Source: Nitrosomonadales bacterium | GTDB taxonomy: Bacteria; Pseudomonadota; Gammaproteobacteria; Burkholderiales; Methylophilaceae | Direction of reading: 5' to 3' | Assembly: GCA_018657165.1 (NCBI GenBank) | Contig: JABHXS010000012.1 | Location: forward strand, 1 to 6,932 | DNA: 6,932 nucleotides | Shown here: positions 6,716 to 6,932 of the stretch, piece by piece | How the letters are laid out: the number at the start of each line of letters is the position of its first letter | Numbering within the stretch: position 1 is the first letter of the stretch | Notes under the pieces: generated by a model | What the model was told of the DNA's origin: nothing | The model's input: only the letters and a program-made list of their open reading frames with translations | Databases searched by the model: none | Position numbers and translations under genes: made by a program

Positions 6716-6805
6716 GGAAGAGTGGCAGAGCGGTTTAATGCACCGGTCTTGAAAACCGACGTGGGTTCGCGCCCACCGTGAGTTCGAATCTCACCTCTTC
6801 CGCCA
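6716..6805 (+). tRNA. tRNA-Ser(UGA)
   Basis: A complete class II tRNA of 90 nt including an encoded CCA (6803-6805). The acceptor stem is GGAAGAG (6716-6722) with CTCTTCC (6795-6801) and discriminator G6802. The anticodon loop CTTGAAA (6748-6754) gives anticodon TGA at 6750-6752, which reads UCA serine codons and, with wobble, other UCN codons. The long variable arm, the hallmark of serine tRNAs, is GTGGG/CCCAC (6761-6765 and 6772-6776). The T arm is GTGAG-TTCGAAT-CTCAC (6778-6794). The outermost pair of the anticodon stem is C6743 against A6759, a mismatch; the other four pairs are canonical. Serine identity follows from the anticodon, variable arm and discriminator G together. Confidence 0.96.
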
Positions 6806-6888
6806 TTTACTTTTTTCCTGTTTTAAATCATATATTTATATAAATTTATTAATGTAATCAATGAGATATTTTGCATAAAATTTAATTA
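6806..6888. other. AT-rich intergenic tail downstream of tRNA-Ser
   Basis: I see no gene here. The stretch holds a T run right after the tRNA (6811-6816) without a GC-rich stem before it, a 12-bp AT-only palindrome at 6834-6845, and a 5-bp-stem hairpin ATTTT-GCAT-AAAAT at 6868-6881. These are typical of AT-rich spacer. None is a convincing intrinsic terminator, although the T run could help end the tRNA transcript. Confidence 0.4.
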
Positions 6889-6932
6889 CTAAGAACTATT
6901 TTTTGCTAAATATTCATCACGAATAGATTCCC
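6889..6932 (-). CDS. Possible C-terminal end of a minus-strand gene entering from the right
   Basis: On the minus strand a frame is open from the window edge for 13 codons (reading ESIRDEYLAKNSS) and ends at TAG, 6891-6889. The composition looks like a plausible soluble protein tail and the other two minus frames close sooner. The open length is too short to prove coding and I do not recognise a family. If real, the gene converges on the tRNA. Confidence 0.2.
   Translation of the reverse strand, partial: ESIRDEYLAKNSS

Noticed and set aside
6834..6881. AT-only 12-bp palindrome and a short hairpin downstream of the tRNA, considered as a terminator or protein site.
   Set aside because: The stems are short and nearly all A/T, no T run follows a stable stem, and the flanking DNA is so AT-rich that such dyads arise by chance.
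6716..6932. tRNA-Ser 3' end as an integration site for a mobile element.
   Set aside because: No direct repeat of the tRNA 3' end and no integrase is seen in the 127 bp downstream; the window ends too soon to test further.

Overview
The window is a compact, AT-rich stretch (GC in the upper thirties per cent by eye) of bacterial chromosome dominated by housekeeping and central-metabolism genes. The order dnaB-alr-radA, the closeness of the proteins to proteobacterial families, a 6-oxopurine-type methylthioinosine phosphorylase next to a second-type peptide deformylase, and a tRNA gene that encodes its own CCA end all point to a betaproteobacterium. The low GC and very tight packing resemble small-genome aquatic methylotrophs of the Methylophilaceae (OM43/Methylopumilus type). 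That placement is inference from memory of gene order and protein style, not a database result.

Layout: (1) positions 1-3659, plus strand: the 3' six-sevenths of dnaB (replicative helicase, start off the left edge), alr (alanine racemase, 3 nt after dnaB) and radA (recombination ATPase, overlapping alr by 8 nt), probably one transcript. (2) positions 3673-5369, minus strand: hpnD and hpnC, two paralogous squalene-synthase-like enzymes joined by a 4-nt ATGA overlap, which would convert farnesyl diphosphate through presqualene diphosphate to hydroxysqualene. They converge on radA with only 13 nt between stop codons. (3) positions 5422-6673, plus strand: an S-methyl-5'-thioinosine phosphorylase gene overlapping a peptide deformylase gene; it diverges from hpnC across a 52-bp gap that must hold the promoters of both directions. 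(4) positions 6716-6805: a tRNA-Ser(UGA) with a long variable arm. (5) positions 6806-6932: an AT-rich tail without a convincing gene, except possibly the last 13 codons of a minus-strand gene entering from the right.

Functionally the window combines DNA replication and repair (DnaB, RadA), cell-wall precursor supply (Alr gives D-alanine), squalene/hopanoid lipid synthesis (HpnC, HpnD), purine/methylthio salvage (MTIP), N-terminal protein maturation (Def) and translation (tRNA-Ser).

I looked for an undescribed system and did not find one: no CRISPR array, mobile element, toxin-antitoxin pair, phage gene or large non-coding element is visible. The points most worth a second look are the divergent HpnC (changed residues in the active-site region and a 10-base poly-A tract in its coding strand), the absence of hpnE beside hpnCD, and details of the tRNA gene.
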